Part shown: in pieces, positions 33,157-43,782 of the stretch
Numbering within the stretch: the first letter of the stretch is position 1
Layout of the letters: every line of letters starts with the position of its first letter
DNA from: an uncultured Chlorobiota bacterium
Lineage (GTDB): Bacteria; Bacteroidota; Bacteroidia; Bacteroidales; JAADGE01
DNA length: 44,290 nucleotides
NCBI GenBank assembly: GCA_947311445.1
Contig: CAMZKV010000021.1
Coordinates: 1-44,290, forward strand
Reading direction: 5' to 3'
The notes under the pieces: model-generated
Databases searched by the model: none
What the model saw: the letters and a program-made list of their open reading frames with translations, nothing else
Told to the model about the DNA's origin: nothing
Made by a program: the position numbers and the translations under genes

Positions 33157-33426
33157 ATGTATTTAGACGCAGAAAAAAAACAAGAGATTTTTGGACAGTA
33201 CGGAAAGTCTAATAATGACACCGGTTCAGTAGAGAGCCAAGTAGCATTATTTTCCTACCGTATCACGCACTTGAATGAACATCTTAAAAGAAACAAAAAA
33301 GATAATCATACAAGAAGATCGTTGATAAAATTAGTAGGAAAAAGAAAAAAGTTACTTAAATATTTAATGAAGAATGATATTGTAAGATATCGTAATTTAA
33401 TTAAAGCTCTCGGATTACGTAAGTAA
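33157..33426 (+). CDS. rpsO: 30S ribosomal protein S15
   Basis: 89 residues, the standard length. Binds 16S rRNA in the central domain and forms an intersubunit bridge. Family signatures are visible: NDTGSVESQVALFSYRITHLNEHLK (shown as DTGSVESQVALFSYRI), KDNHTRRSLIKLVGKRKKLL and YLMKNDIVRYRNLIKALGLRK. It is followed by a terminator and then pnp, the classic rpsO-pnp neighbourhood. Confidence 0.98.
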   Translation: MYLDAEKKQEIFGQYGKSNNDTGSVESQVALFSYRITHLNEHLKRNKKDNHTRRSLIKLVGKRKKLLKYLMKNDIVRYRNLIKALGLRK

Positions 33427-33437
33427 TCTTCCCTTTA

Positions 33438-33467
33438 AAAAAAAGGCATATTTTTATGCCTTTTTTT
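33438..33467 (+). terminator. intrinsic terminator between rpsO and pnp
   Basis: AAAAAAAGGCATA / TATGCCTTTTTTT, a 13-bp stem with a TTTT loop, 12 bp after the rpsO stop. It either ends the rpsO transcript or limits read-through into pnp. Confidence 0.82.
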
Positions 33468-33530
33468 ATGTTTTACTTTCAATATATAAAATTTAAACAC
33501 TTCCCTTAATTAAATTACAAATAAAAAATA

Positions 33531-35663
33531 ATGAATATAATAAAAAGAACAATAAATATAGGTGATGGAAGAGAAATTACCATAGAAACAGGAAAACTAG
33601 CAAAACAAGCAGACGGTGCAGTTGTTGTAAAACAAGGAGATACAATGCTTCTAGCAACAGTTGTTTCGTCAAATGATGCAAGACCGGGAACAGATTTTAT
33701 GCCTCTTTCAGTAGATTATAGAGAAAAATTTGCTGCCGCAGGTCGCTTCCCCGGAGGCTTTAGAAAAAGAGAAGGAAGACCTTCTGATGAAGAAATTTTA
33801 GTTGCTCGTCTTGTTGATAGAGCTCTACGCCCACTTTTTCCAAGTGATTTTCATGGAGATACATTTGTAAATATTGAACTTATTTCTGCTGATAGAAATA
33901 AAGAAATTATGCCTGATGCCTTAGCAGGTTTAGCTGCCTCTGCTGCATTGGCTGTAAGCACTATTCCTTGGAATGGACCAATTTCTGAAGTTAGAGTTGC
34001 AAGAATTAATGGTAGTTTTAAAATTAACCCTACAGTTTCTGAACTAGAGCAAGCAGATATTGATATGGTAATTGCTGCAACCCTGGAAAACATTCTTATG
34101 GTTGAAGGCGATATGAAAGAAATTTCAGAAGAAGAAATGGTTGAAGCTATTAAATTTGGACATGAAGAAATTAAAAAACACTGCAAAGCTCAAATTGAGA
34201 TGGCAGAAGAAAAAGGTGTTCAACTGAAAAGAGAGTATAGCCATGAAGAAGAAGGTGACGAAGAATTATTTTCTAAACTTGAAAAAGCCGTAACGGAAAA
34301 AATTCATAAAGTTGTATTGTCAGCTTTACCTAAACACGAACGTTCTGAAAAATTTTCTGAAATTAAACAAGAATTTATTGATAGTTTAGATGTTTCAGAA
34401 GATGAAGAAATTAATGAAGGTTTAATTGCAGTTTATTTTCATGATATTGAGAAAAAAGTTGTAAGAAATGTTGTACTTAATGAAAGAATAAGACTTGATG
34501 GTAGAAAATTAGATGAAATAAGACCCATTTGGTCAGAAATTGATTATTTGCCTGGAACACATGGTTCTGCTATTTTTACAAGAGGAGAAACTCAATCTTT
34601 AACTTCTGTTACACTTGGCTCTCCACTTGATGTTCAAATTATTGACAGACCTTTATTTAGAGGAAAATCAGCCTTTGTTTTACACTATAATTTCTTGCCA
34701 TTTTCAACAGGAGATGCAAGACCATACAGAGGAACCGGAAGAAGAGAAATTGGACATGGAAATTTAGCACATAGAGCAATTGCACAAGTTTTACCAAATG
34801 TCGAAGATAATCCATATACAATTAGAGTCGTTTCTGATATTCTTGAATCAAACGGTTCTTCATCAATGGCAACAGTTTGTGCCGGAACATTAGCACTTTT
34901 AGATGCTGGAATTCAACTTAAAAAACCTGTTTCTGGAATAGCAATGGGGCTAATTACTGATGATAAAGGAAATTATGCTGTTCTTTCTGATATACTTGGC
35001 GATGAAGACCATCTTGGAGATATGGACTTTAAAGTTACAGGAACAGAAGATGGAATAACAGCTTGCCAAATGGACATAAAAGTAGATGGGCTTTCTTACG
35101 AAATTTTAACTGAAGCATTAATGCAGGCAAAAGAGGGTAGAGCTCACATTCTTAACGAAATGATGAAAACAATTTCTGAACCAAGAGCTGAATTTAAGTC
35201 TCATGTTCCAGGTATAACTTCTATATTTATTCCACAAGATTTAATTGGAACTGTAATTGGACCAGGAGGAAAAATGATTCAACAAATTCAAAAAGACACT
35301 GAAACTACAATTACTATTGAAGAAGTTGATGGGCTTGGAAACGTTGTAATTATGGGACCTACACAAGATTCAATTAATAGTGCAAAAGATTTTATTAAAG
35401 GTTTAACTGCCGTACCAGAAGTAGGCACTGTTTACCAAGGTAAAGTAAAAAGCATTAAAGATTTTGGTGCTTTTGTTGAGATACTTCCCGGAAAAGATGG
35501 TTTGCTTCATATTTCTGAAATTTCTCACGAAAGAACGAATAATGTTGCAGACGTGTTGAAAGAAGGACAAACAATTGAAGTTAAATTAATTGGTTTAGAC
35601 CCAAGAACTAAAAAATTGAAATTATCGAGAAAGGCTTTATTGCCAAGACCTAATAAGAAGTAA
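33531..35663 (+). CDS. pnp: polyribonucleotide nucleotidyltransferase
   Basis: Phosphorolytic 3'-to-5' exoribonuclease. 710 residues in the standard order: RNase PH domain 1 (about 1-220, [20 protein letters not shown]), helical linker, RNase PH domain 2 (about 310-540, with [16 protein letters not shown] and [17 protein letters not shown], the catalytic Asp region), KH domain (about 550-615, [15 protein letters not shown]) and S1 domain (about 622-695, [20 protein letters not shown]). Full length. It is the second gene of the conserved rpsO-pnp pair. Confidence 0.97.
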   Translation: MNIIKRTINIGDGREITIETGKLAKQADGAVVVKQGDTMLLATVVSSNDARPGTDFMPLSVDYREKFAAAGRFPGGFRKREGRPSDEEILVARLVDRALRPLFPSDFHGDTFVNIELISADRNKEIMPDALAGLAASAALAVSTIPWNGPISEVRVARINGSFKINPTVSELEQADIDMVIAATLENILMVEGDMKEISEEEMVEAIKFGHEEIKKHCKAQIEMAEEKGVQLKREYSHEEEGDEELFSKLEKAVTEKIHKVVLSALPKHERSEKFSEIKQEFIDSLDVSEDEEINEGLIAVYFHDIEKKVVRNVVLNERIRLDGRKLDEIRPIWSEIDYLPGTHGSAIFTRGETQSLTSVTLGSPLDVQIIDRPLFRGKSAFVLHYNFLPFSTGDARPYRGTGRREIGHGNLAHRAIAQVLPNVEDNPYTIRVVSDILESNGSSSMATVCAGTLALLDAGIQLKKPVSGIAMGLITDDKGNYAVLSDILGDEDHLGDMDFKVTGTEDGITACQMDIKVDGLSYEILTEALMQAKEGRAHILNEMMKTISEPRAEFKSHVPGITSIFIPQDLIGTVIGPGGKMIQQIQKDTETTITIEEVDGLGNVVIMGPTQDSINSAKDFIKGLTAVPEVGTVYQGKVKSIKDFGAFVEILPGKDGLLHISEISHERTNNVADVLKEGQTIEVKLIGLDPRTKKLKLSRKALLPRPNKK

Positions 35664-35687
35664 AATAAAAGTTTATATTTTTTAATT

Positions 35688-35723
35688 CGCCCTTCAATTT
35701 TTTTATTTGTTGGGCGTTTTTTT
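35688..35723 (+). terminator. intrinsic terminator of pnp
   Basis: CGCCC (35688-35692) pairs with GGGCG (35712-35716), extended by CAA/TTG across a 2x2 internal loop and followed by seven T. Confidence 0.75.
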
Positions 35724-35769
35724 ATATATCTATGCAAACAAATGGTGGGAATTAATAAATAAATGACAA

Positions 35770-36633
35770 TTAGCTAATTTTTACATGCTTTTCTGCATGA
35801 TATGAAGATCTAACAAGTGGAGAACTTTCAACAAATTTAAAACCTTTTTTTAAAGCAATCTCTTCCCATTTTTTGAAGATGTCAGGATGTACATATTCTA
35901 CAACTTCAGCATGTTTTGGTGTAGGCTGTAAATATTGTCCAATTGTAAAAACTTTGCAATTAACAGCTCGTAAATCATCCATTAATTCAATAACTTCTTC
36001 AAAAGTTTCGCCTAATCCAACCATTATCCCAGATTTTGAGCTAATTCCTGAGTCAGAAATTTGCTTGATAACTTCTAAGCTTTTCTCATATTTTGCTTTG
36101 CTTCGTATCTGCGGACTAATTCGCTTCACTGTTTCTAAATTATGAGAAATAACTTCTGGTCTAGAATCTATAACTTTTTGAATAAGTTCCGGGATAGCAT
36201 CAAAATCCGGAATTAATGTTTCAATTGTAGTATTAGGCATTAATTTTTTAACTTCAAAAACAGTTGAAGCCCATATTGTAGAACCTTTATCATCCAAATC
36301 ATCTCTATCAACAGAAGTTAAAACCACATGTTTTAAATTTAGAGCTCTAACTGAACGTGCAATTTTTATAGGCTCATTAAAATCAGGCAAATGAGGTTTT
36401 CCTGTTTTTACCGCACAAAACTTACAGGCTCGTGTGCATATATCTCCAAGTATCATTAATGTTGCCGTTCCTCTGTCCCAACATTCTCCTAGGTTTGGAC
36501 ATTTTCCACTTGTACAAATGGTATTTAATTTCTGTTCGTTTAAAATATTATGAACTTTTGCATATTTATTACTTTGTGGAAGTTTAATTTTTAACCAATC
36601 AGGTTTTCTTCGAGTATTTTGTTTTTTGCTCAT
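35770..36633 (-). CDS. lipA: lipoyl synthase
   Basis: Radical SAM enzyme that inserts two sulfurs into octanoyl-lipoyl domains. 287 residues. The auxiliary cluster motif CTSGKCPNLGEC (CxxxxCxxxxxC) lies near 40-51. The radical SAM motif CTRACKFC (CxxxCxxC) is followed by AVKTGKP. The C-terminal RSSYHAEKHV carries the serine that ligates the auxiliary cluster. The middle part holds VLTSVDRDDLDDKGS and GIMVGLGETFEEV. Complete. No lipB is nearby. Confidence 0.96.
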   Translation of the reverse strand: MSKKQNTRRKPDWLKIKLPQSNKYAKVHNILNEQKLNTICTSGKCPNLGECWDRGTATLMILGDICTRACKFCAVKTGKPHLPDFNEPIKIARSVRALNLKHVVLTSVDRDDLDDKGSTIWASTVFEVKKLMPNTTIETLIPDFDAIPELIQKVIDSRPEVISHNLETVKRISPQIRSKAKYEKSLEVIKQISDSGISSKSGIMVGLGETFEEVIELMDDLRAVNCKVFTIGQYLQPTPKHAEVVEYVHPDIFKKWEEIALKKGFKFVESSPLVRSSYHAEKHVKIS

Positions 36634-36648
36634 AACTTATTAAAAAAG

Positions 36649-36676
36649 TCAAAATTCACTTAAAGTGAAACTCTGA
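36649..36676 (-). terminator. possible weak terminator after the T9SS cargo gene
   Basis: TTCACT / AGTGAA form a 6-bp stem with a 3-base loop (36655-36669), with weaker outer pairing. On the minus strand it is followed by TTTTGACTTTTTT. Confidence 0.4.
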
Positions 36677-36710
36677 TTTATAATTATACGGATAAAAAAA
36701 TATCAATTGG

Positions 36711-39200
36711 TTATTCAACAATAATTTTTTTACTATACTTTTTATTCTCAACTAAAAAATTACAAATATAAATACCTTTTGGTAATTTATTATCTGTTTT
36801 AAAAGAATAAGAATTATTTATTTTGCTTTTAAATAAAATCGTTCCCGAAATATCAGTAATCCAAAAATCAATATCCGACTTTATATTTTTTGTGAAATTA
36901 ATTTTAAGTTCACTTCCTGCTTTAACAGGATTTGGATAAATTCTTATTAAATTTTTCTTTTTATTTTTTTTAATGAAATCAGACTCCAATGGTATTTCTA
37001 CTTTATATGCACCTATTCCATATGTTCCTACAAATAATTTTCTTTCGGCATAATGAAATTCTAATGCAAAAACTGGAACATTAGGAAGTTCCGATGAGAT
37101 AAATTCCCAATTTGATCCACTATTATTTGTCACATAAATTCCAGCATCAGTTCCAATGAAAATCCTACCTTCAACATCAGGGTCTAAAACCATAGCATTA
37201 ATAGGTATTTCCGGAAGATTACTGTCAATTGCCGTCCAATTTTCTCCTAAATCAACAGATTTAAAAATATGAGAATAATGTTCATCCCATCTGAATCCGG
37301 AAACTGTAACATAAATTGTATTCACATCAAAAGGGTCAGTTTTAACTCTTGTTATCCATCTGTCAGGCAAACTGCCGGTAATATCTGTCCAAGTTCCACC
37401 GTCATTTTCCGTAATGTAAACTTTACCGTCGGCAGAACCTGTTATTAAAATATTAGGGTTAATTTTTGAAATGTCAATTGTTGTAATTGTATGGAAATTA
37501 TTCTCTCCACCTTTTGTTAAATCTCCACTAATTGAAGTCCAATTATCTCCTTTATTAGTTGATTTATTAATCCTGTATGTTCCTGCGTATAAGATGTTTG
37601 GATTTGTTGGGTGCAAAATATAAGGAGTTGCCCAATTTGTTCTTTCATTATAAAAACCAATATAATAATTAGCTCCATTCTCTATTCTATATATATTTCC
37701 CCATTGATATTCACAATAAAAAGTATTAGGATTTGTGTAATCAACAAGACAATACATTCCATCTCCTCCTAATAATGCTTCCCAATCATTAATATTTCCT
37801 GTTGCAGTTCTTATGGAATTATTATCTTGCGTTCCGCCATATAATCTGTTTACATTTGTTGAATCAATAGCAATATCATAAAATTGGGTTAAAGGTAAAT
37901 TATTAACTTTATTCCAATTATTTCCATTATCTGAACTATAATATAATCCTCCATCATTTCCACACCAAACTTTATTGTCCGTAAATTCCATCGCATGATA
38001 ATCAACATGCATATTGCCAGATGATTCAGTCCAAGAAGTTCCGCCATTTTCAGTTTTATAGAAAAGTTGCCCCATTGCAAAAACTCTGTTTTCATTTTGC
38101 GGGTCAATGTTTATTTGTCCGAAATACCAGCCAAAAGTACTGTTCATATCACCTAGAGTGCCGTCATTTGTTTCAGTCCAAGAGCTTCCACCGTTTGTAG
38201 TTTTATATATACGAACTATATTATCTTCCATATCATAAATTGCATATAAAACATCAGGATTGGTTTCCGAAATTGTAATGCCTATTCTACCAACATCACT
38301 TCCTGTGGGTAATCCTGTCATAAGTTCTGTCCAACTATCTCCGCCGTTAGTTGTTTTCCATATTCCGGAGCTTTCTCCAAACGAACGGCGATATTCTTTG
38401 CCACGGAATCTTTCCCACATTGCTGCATAAAAAATATCAGGATTTGTTGGATGTTGCACAAGGTCAATTCCTGAAGTTGAATCTGTTAAAAATAAAACTT
38501 GTTCCCAAGTTGAACCTCCGTTTGTAGTTCTATATATCCCTCTATCGGAATTTTTTGTGAACAAATTACCACAAGCTGCTACAAAAATTCTAGCAGTATT
38601 ATTATAATCAACAATAATTCTTCCTATAAAAGCAGTATTTTCAAGACCAATATTATTCCATGAATTACCTGCATTATCAGATTTATAAATCCCACTTCCC
38701 ATAAAAGTATTACTTGAAGCATTTGACTCTCCTGTTCCTGCATATATTACATTATCATTATCAGGGTCTATGGCAATATCTCCAATTCCAATTGTGGGAA
38801 TATTACTAAAAATATTTTCCCAATTTGCTCCTTCATCAGTTGTTTTAAATACACCTCCTGATGCTGATCCTAGATATATAGTATTTGGACTATTCGGATT
38901 AATTTCAATATCAGAAACACGTCCTCCAATATTTGTAGGACCGGCAAATTCCCAATTTAAATCATAAATTGACCTTTTTTGTTCAGCAACTACTTGTTTC
39001 ATTGCAGTTAAATAATTCTTTTGTTTTAATTTTTTATTGGGATAAATTCTTTGGTAATCATACCATTCCGAAGGGTAATTAAAACTATTCTCATTTTTTA
39101 ATTTAAAAAGCATTTTTTTAGTAGTATAGTTTTTTAAGAAAATTAAACCTAAACCAATTAGAATAAAAATAGAGACAATTACTAATATTTTTTTTAACAT
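36711..39200 (-). CDS. T9SS-secreted BNR/sortilin-like repeat protein
   Basis: Large exported protein of 829 residues. An N-terminal hydrophobic segment (about 4-22) acts as signal sequence. The body (about 60-735) is made of BNR/Asp-box repeats of the form YKTTNGGSSWTE, FKTTDEGANWENIF, YKSDNAGNSWNNI, FKSVDLGENWTAID, typical of VPS10/sortilin-like beta-propellers. The C-terminal 75-80 residues are a T9SS type A sorting domain: RIYPNPVKAGSELKINF, then ISGTILFKSKI, and KGIYICNFLVENKKYSKKII. It would be exported by Sec, moved across the outer membrane by T9SS and released or attached to the cell surface. Ligand or substrate unknown. Confidence 0.87.
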   Translation of the reverse strand: MLKKILVIVSIFILIGLGLIFLKNYTTKKMLFKLKNENSFNYPSEWYDYQRIYPNKKLKQKNYLTAMKQVVAEQKRSIYDLNWEFAGPTNIGGRVSDIEINPNSPNTIYLGSASGGVFKTTDEGANWENIFSNIPTIGIGDIAIDPDNDNVIYAGTGESNASSNTFMGSGIYKSDNAGNSWNNIGLENTAFIGRIIVDYNNTARIFVAACGNLFTKNSDRGIYRTTNGGSTWEQVLFLTDSTSGIDLVQHPTNPDIFYAAMWERFRGKEYRRSFGESSGIWKTTNGGDSWTELMTGLPTGSDVGRIGITISETNPDVLYAIYDMEDNIVRIYKTTNGGSSWTETNDGTLGDMNSTFGWYFGQINIDPQNENRVFAMGQLFYKTENGGTSWTESSGNMHVDYHAMEFTDNKVWCGNDGGLYYSSDNGNNWNKVNNLPLTQFYDIAIDSTNVNRLYGGTQDNNSIRTATGNINDWEALLGGDGMYCLVDYTNPNTFYCEYQWGNIYRIENGANYYIGFYNERTNWATPYILHPTNPNILYAGTYRINKSTNKGDNWTSISGDLTKGGENNFHTITTIDISKINPNILITGSADGKVYITENDGGTWTDITGSLPDRWITRVKTDPFDVNTIYVTVSGFRWDEHYSHIFKSVDLGENWTAIDSNLPEIPINAMVLDPDVEGRIFIGTDAGIYVTNNSGSNWEFISSELPNVPVFALEFHYAERKLFVGTYGIGAYKVEIPLESDFIKKNKKKNLIRIYPNPVKAGSELKINFTKNIKSDIDFWITDISGTILFKSKINNSYSFKTDNKLPKGIYICNFLVENKKYSKKIIVE

Positions 39201-39247
39201 ATTATTTTTTTTTATGAAGATTAATTTATGTTTATGATTTAATGATA

Positions 39248-39255
39248 CAAAAATA
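39248..39255 (-). promoter_or_regulatory. -7 promoter box for the T9SS cargo gene
   Basis: Minus-strand TATTTTTG matches TAnnTTTG, about 48 bases before the ATG at 39200. No well-spaced -33 element. Confidence 0.4.
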
Positions 39256-39311
39256 GTTTATTAGTTGCACAAAAAAATATGAGTCAAATTATAAAAATAT
39301 GAATACTTAAT

Positions 39312-39319
39312 TATCTTTG
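39312..39319 (+). promoter_or_regulatory. -7 promoter box for lysS
   Basis: TATCTTTG followed by CATAT is an exact TAnnTTTG box 29 bp before the lysS ATG. The -33 region is not recognisable. Confidence 0.5.
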
Positions 39320-39348
39320 CATATTAAAATAAAAATTAGACCAAAGAA

Positions 39349-41067
39349 ATGAGTTATACAGAATTATCAGAACAAGAAAAAATAAGAAGAGAATCTTTAC
39401 AGAAAATTATTGATTTGGGTATAAACCCTTATCCTGCTGCAAAATACGAACTTACTGCATACAGCCAAGAGCTTAAAGATAATTTTTCAGAAGAAAAAAA
39501 TAATTATAAAGATGTTAGTATTGCAGGAAGAATAATGACACGAAGAATTATGGGAAAAGCATCTTTTGCGGAAATACAAGATGCACAAGGTAAAATTCAA
39601 GTTTATTTTAACCGTGATGTAATTTGCCCTGATGAAGATAAAACTTTATACAATACCGTTTTTAAGAAGTTATTAGATTTAGGTGATATAATTGGAATAA
39701 GAGGAGAAGCATTTAAAACAAATGTTGGCGAAACTTCAATTCGTGTTAAAGAATTTACAATTTTAAGTAAATCAATTCGCCCACTTCCTGTTGTAAAAGA
39801 AAAAGATGGTGTAACTTACGATGCCTTTTCCGACCCAGAGCAAAGATACAGAATGCGTTATCTTGATTTAATGGTAAACCCACACGTAAAAGAAGCATTT
39901 ATAAACAGAACAAAACTTACAAACTCAATGCGTGAGTACCTTAACGGGAAAGGATACCTTGAAGTTGAAACACCAATTTTACAACCAATTTATGGAGGAG
40001 CAGCTGCTGCACCATTTAAAACACATCATAACACACACGACCAAACTTTATATTTGCGTATTGCTAACGAATTGTATCTTAAAAAGTTAATAGTAGGAGG
40101 TTTTGATGGCGTATATGAATTTGCAAAAGATTTTCGTAATGAAGGAATGGACAGATTTCATAATCCGGAATTTACGCAAATGGAACTTTATGTTGCATAC
40201 AAAGATTATTTCTGGATGATGGATACCGTTGAAGAAATGGTTGAAAAAATTGCAATGGATATTCATGGAACAACGAAAGTACAAGTAGGAGAGAACACAA
40301 TAGATTTTAAACGCCCATGGAAACGCTATACAATGTTTGAAGCAATTGAGCATTTTACAGGAATTGATGTTTCAAAAATGGACGAAGCAGAACTATTAGC
40401 AACAGCAAAAAAACTTGACATCCCTACCGACGATTCAATGGGAAAAGGAAAACTAATTGATGAAATATTTGGAGAAAAATGTGAAGCAAAATTAATACAA
40501 CCAACTTTTATTACAGACTATCCTGTTGAAATGTCGCCACTTGCAAAAAAACACAGAAGTGTTGATGGTTTAGTTGAACGTTTTGAAGCAGTTTGTAATG
40601 GAAAAGAAATTTGCAATGCCTATTCAGAACTTAACGACCCAATTGACCAAAGAAAAAGATTTGAAGACCAACTTGAACTAGCAAAAAGAGGCGATGACGA
40701 AGCAATGATGCTTGATGAAGATTTTCTTAAAGCAATTGATTATGGAATGCCACCAACATCAGGACTAGGAATTGGAATTGACCGCCTTGCTATGATTATG
40801 ACAAATTCTCACTCAATACAAGATGTACTTTTCTTCCCACAAATGCGACCAGAGAAAAAGCAAGAAAAAACAATAGAGTTAAACGACGAAGAAAAAGCAG
40901 TTTACAATATTGTAAAAAAAGAAGAACAAATTGAACTTTTAAAATTGAAAGAACAAACATCACTTTCAAATAAGAAATGGGATAAAACCATAAAATCATT
41001 AACTAAATTGGAACTTGTTGAAGTTGTAAAAAAAGGTGAAGTTTTGATGGTTAAGTGTATAGGATAG
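39349..41067 (+). CDS. lysS: lysyl-tRNA synthetase, class II
   Basis: Charges tRNA-Lys. 572 residues. The N-terminal OB-fold anticodon-binding domain (about 55-160: [20 protein letters not shown]) is followed by the class II catalytic core: motif 2 [19 protein letters not shown] with the adjoining AKDF, and motif 3 [16 protein letters not shown]. The protein is about 70 residues longer than E. coli LysS. The Lys/Glu-rich C-terminal tail (about 505-572) looks like a winged-helix extension ([16 protein letters not shown]), as I recall for other Bacteroidota LysRS. First of four closely spaced plus-strand genes. Confidence 0.95.
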   Translation: MSYTELSEQEKIRRESLQKIIDLGINPYPAAKYELTAYSQELKDNFSEEKNNYKDVSIAGRIMTRRIMGKASFAEIQDAQGKIQVYFNRDVICPDEDKTLYNTVFKKLLDLGDIIGIRGEAFKTNVGETSIRVKEFTILSKSIRPLPVVKEKDGVTYDAFSDPEQRYRMRYLDLMVNPHVKEAFINRTKLTNSMREYLNGKGYLEVETPILQPIYGGAAAAPFKTHHNTHDQTLYLRIANELYLKKLIVGGFDGVYEFAKDFRNEGMDRFHNPEFTQMELYVAYKDYFWMMDTVEEMVEKIAMDIHGTTKVQVGENTIDFKRPWKRYTMFEAIEHFTGIDVSKMDEAELLATAKKLDIPTDDSMGKGKLIDEIFGEKCEAKLIQPTFITDYPVEMSPLAKKHRSVDGLVERFEAVCNGKEICNAYSELNDPIDQRKRFEDQLELAKRGDDEAMMLDEDFLKAIDYGMPPTSGLGIGIDRLAMIMTNSHSIQDVLFFPQMRPEKKQEKTIELNDEEKAVYNIVKKEEQIELLKLKEQTSLSNKKWDKTIKSLTKLELVEVVKKGEVLMVKCIG

Positions 41068-41083
41068 TAATTAAAACCTTTAA

Positions 41084-42901
41084 ATGAAAAACCTAAAAAA
41101 AATATGGAGATACATAAAACCCTATAAGTGGAATGCTTTTGGGAACATCACATTTAATATCTTTCAAATAATATTCTCACTTTCGGCATTAGTTTTAGTA
41201 ATTCCTTTTTTAAATATATTATTTAACCAACAAGAATCTGTTAGTGTTTCACCGGAATTCAATTATTCACTTGAAAGTTTAAACCAAATATTTAACTATT
41301 ATGTAAGTGATTTAATAAAAACCAGCGGAAAGCAAAAAGCATTACTTTTTGTAAGTTTAATAGTAGTATTTGTTATTTTATTGAAAAATACATTCCTTTA
41401 TTTTGCAAATTTCTTTATGGCTCCACTTCGTAATGGAATTGTAAAAGATATTAGGAATAAGATATATTCTAAAATTCTTGTTTTACCCTTGTCCTATTAT
41501 TCCGACGAACGTAAAGGAGATATAATTTCTCGTGTTTCAAATGATGTAAAAGAAATTGAATGGTCAATTATGCGTTCAATTGAAACAGTTTTTAGAGATC
41601 CTTTTACAATTATTTTTTATTTGGGAACAATGATATGGATGAGCCCCGAACTAACAATTTTCCTTTTAATTCTTTTACCTATAAGTGGTGCAATTATTGG
41701 TATTGTAGGTCGTTCGCTAAGAAAAGACTCTAAAATTGCACAATCGAAACTTGGGGACATTTTATCAACTGTTGAAGAGTCATTGTCAGGTTTAAGAATT
41801 ATAAAAGCATTTACTGCTGAAAAAAAATCGGAAAAACGATTTTATTCAATTAATTCTGATTATACAAGGATAATGAATAAAATTACAAGAAAACAATATC
41901 TTGCTTCACCAATGAGTGAATTTCTTGGCATAATTGTGATGATTATTATAATGTACTATGGAGGTTCACTTGTTTTAAATGATGAAAGCAGTTTGTCGCC
42001 ATCGGAATTTATTGGTTTCATTGCGATTTTTTCACAAATTATTCCTCCTGCAAAAGCTTTTTCAACAGCTTTTTATGAAGTTAGAAAAGGACTTGCATCA
42101 ATTGACAGGATTAATATAATTTTAAATGCTGATGAAAAAATAACTGAAAAAAAGGGAGCAAAAACAATTGATACATTAAATTCAAAAATTGAATATAAAA
42201 ACGTTTCTTTTAAATATGAAGAGAAATATGTACTTAAAAATATAAATTTAACTATTGAAAAAGGAAAAACAGTTGCATTAGTTGGGCAGTCTGGCTCAGG
42301 AAAATCAACATTGGTAGATTTATTACCACGTTTTTATGATATTGAAGAAGGTGAAATTCTTATTGATGGAATAAACATTAAAGATTTGAAAATGAAATCA
42401 TTACGTTCTTTAATGGGAAATGTAAATCAAACACCTGTTTTGTTTAATGATACCATAAAAAATAATATTGCATTTGGAATTGATAATGTAAGTATAGATG
42501 AAGTTAAAAAGGCATCTGAAATTGCAAATGCACTTAATTTTATTGAAGAAACAGAAAAATCTTTTGAAACAAATATTGGAGACAGCGGAACAAAATTATC
42601 AGGAGGACAGAGGCAACGGTTAAGTATTGCCAGAGCAGTTCTTAAAAACCCGCCTATAATGATTTTAGATGAAGCAACTTCGGCATTAGATACGGAATCG
42701 GAAAAATTAGTGCAAGATGCTCTTAATAGTTTAATGAAAAATCATACATCAATTGTTATAGCACATCGCCTTTCAACAATAAAAAATGCAGATATGATTT
42801 GTGTTTTACACGAAGGAGAAATTGTTGAAACAGGAAATCATTCAGAATTAATTGCAAAGGATGGTGTTTATAAGAAATTACATGGTTTACAAAGTTTTTA
42901 G
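41084..42901 (+). CDS. MsbA-like ABC exporter (fused TM and ATPase domains)
   Basis: 605-residue half-transporter acting as a homodimer in the inner membrane. Six membrane helices (about 18-330) contain the coupling-helix region LPLSYYSDERKGDIISRVSND (shown as YYSDERKGDIISRVSND). The ATPase domain (about 365-600) has Walker A VGQSGSGKST, Q-loop NVNQTPVLF, signature LSGGQRQRLS, Walker B IMILDEATSALD and H-loop IAHRLST. Closest in style to MsbA/lipid-A or multidrug exporters; the substrate is not defined by sequence. It lies 16 bp after lysS and 8 bp before a glycosyltransferase gene, which favours an envelope glycolipid role. Confidence 0.87.
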   Translation: MKNLKKIWRYIKPYKWNAFGNITFNIFQIIFSLSALVLVIPFLNILFNQQESVSVSPEFNYSLESLNQIFNYYVSDLIKTSGKQKALLFVSLIVVFVILLKNTFLYFANFFMAPLRNGIVKDIRNKIYSKILVLPLSYYSDERKGDIISRVSNDVKEIEWSIMRSIETVFRDPFTIIFYLGTMIWMSPELTIFLLILLPISGAIIGIVGRSLRKDSKIAQSKLGDILSTVEESLSGLRIIKAFTAEKKSEKRFYSINSDYTRIMNKITRKQYLASPMSEFLGIIVMIIIMYYGGSLVLNDESSLSPSEFIGFIAIFSQIIPPAKAFSTAFYEVRKGLASIDRINIILNADEKITEKKGAKTIDTLNSKIEYKNVSFKYEEKYVLKNINLTIEKGKTVALVGQSGSGKSTLVDLLPRFYDIEEGEILIDGINIKDLKMKSLRSLMGNVNQTPVLFNDTIKNNIAFGIDNVSIDEVKKASEIANALNFIEETEKSFETNIGDSGTKLSGGQRQRLSIARAVLKNPPIMILDEATSALDTESEKLVQDALNSLMKNHTSIVIAHRLSTIKNADMICVLHEGEIVETGNHSELIAKDGVYKKLHGLQSF

Positions 42902-42909
42902 AACTTATT

Positions 42910-43782
42910 ATGAAAGTTACCGGGTTTACAATAATAAGAAATGCAATTAAATACGATTATCCTGTCGTTGAAGCAATAAATTCAATACTACCTCTTTGCG
43001 ATGATTTTGTTGTTGCAGTTGGAAATTCAGAAGATGAAACTTTGAATTTAATAAAAAATATTAATCCTGATAAAATAAATATAATTGAAACTGTTTGGGA
43101 TGATACTTTAAGAAAAGGAGGACAGGTTCTTGCTATTGAGACAAATAAGGCGTTTCAGGCAATCAATAAAGATGCAGACTGGTGCTTTTATATTCAGGCA
43201 GATGAAGTATTACATGAAAAATATTTTGATGCAATTAAAAAAGCAATGAAAACTTATAAAAATGATAAAAACGTTGATGGCTTACTTTTTAAATATTTGC
43301 ATTTTTATGGTTCTTATGATTATGTTGGTACCTCATCAAATTGGTATAGAAATGAAATAAGAATAATAAAAAACAATAAAAAAATATATTCGTATAAAGA
43401 TGCCCAAGGCTTCAGAAAAGACAATAATTTAAAGTTGAAAGTTAAACATATTGATGCATATATGTACCATTATGGCTGGGTAAAAACACCCGAAGCAATG
43501 CAAAGAAAACAAGAAAGTTTTCATAAACTATGGCATTCTGACGAATGGCTTAAAAAAAATATAATAAAAACAGACAAGTTTGACTATTCTGAAATTGATG
43601 CTTTGAAATTGTTTAAAGGAACACATCCTTTATGTATGCAAAAAAGAATAAATGATAAAAATTGGAAATTTAATTATGATTTATCTTACAATAATTTAAT
43701 ATTTAAAGAAAAAATTAAGAATTTTGTTGAAAAAATTATCGGGATAAGATTAGGTGAATATAAAAACTATAAAATTGTTTAA
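42910..43782 (+). CDS. family 2-like glycosyltransferase
   Basis: 290 residues, GT-A fold. The opening KVTGFTIIRNAIKYDYPVVEA is the typical start of glycan-chain GT2 enzymes in Bacteroidota. DDFVVAVGNSEDET is the nucleotide-sugar region. DWCFYIQADEVLHE carries the metal-binding acidic motif (the QADE variant of DxD). HYGWVKTPEAMQRKQ is a conserved C-terminal stretch. No membrane helix. It probably adds a sugar to an envelope polysaccharide or glycolipid; acceptor and donor are unknown. It starts 8 bp after the ABC exporter and its TAA overlaps the recN ATG by one base. Confidence 0.8.
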   Translation: MKVTGFTIIRNAIKYDYPVVEAINSILPLCDDFVVAVGNSEDETLNLIKNINPDKINIIETVWDDTLRKGGQVLAIETNKAFQAINKDADWCFYIQADEVLHEKYFDAIKKAMKTYKNDKNVDGLLFKYLHFYGSYDYVGTSSNWYRNEIRIIKNNKKIYSYKDAQGFRKDNNLKLKVKHIDAYMYHYGWVKTPEAMQRKQESFHKLWHSDEWLKKNIIKTDKFDYSEIDALKLFKGTHPLCMQKRINDKNWKFNYDLSYNNLIFKEKIKNFVEKIIGIRLGEYKNYKIV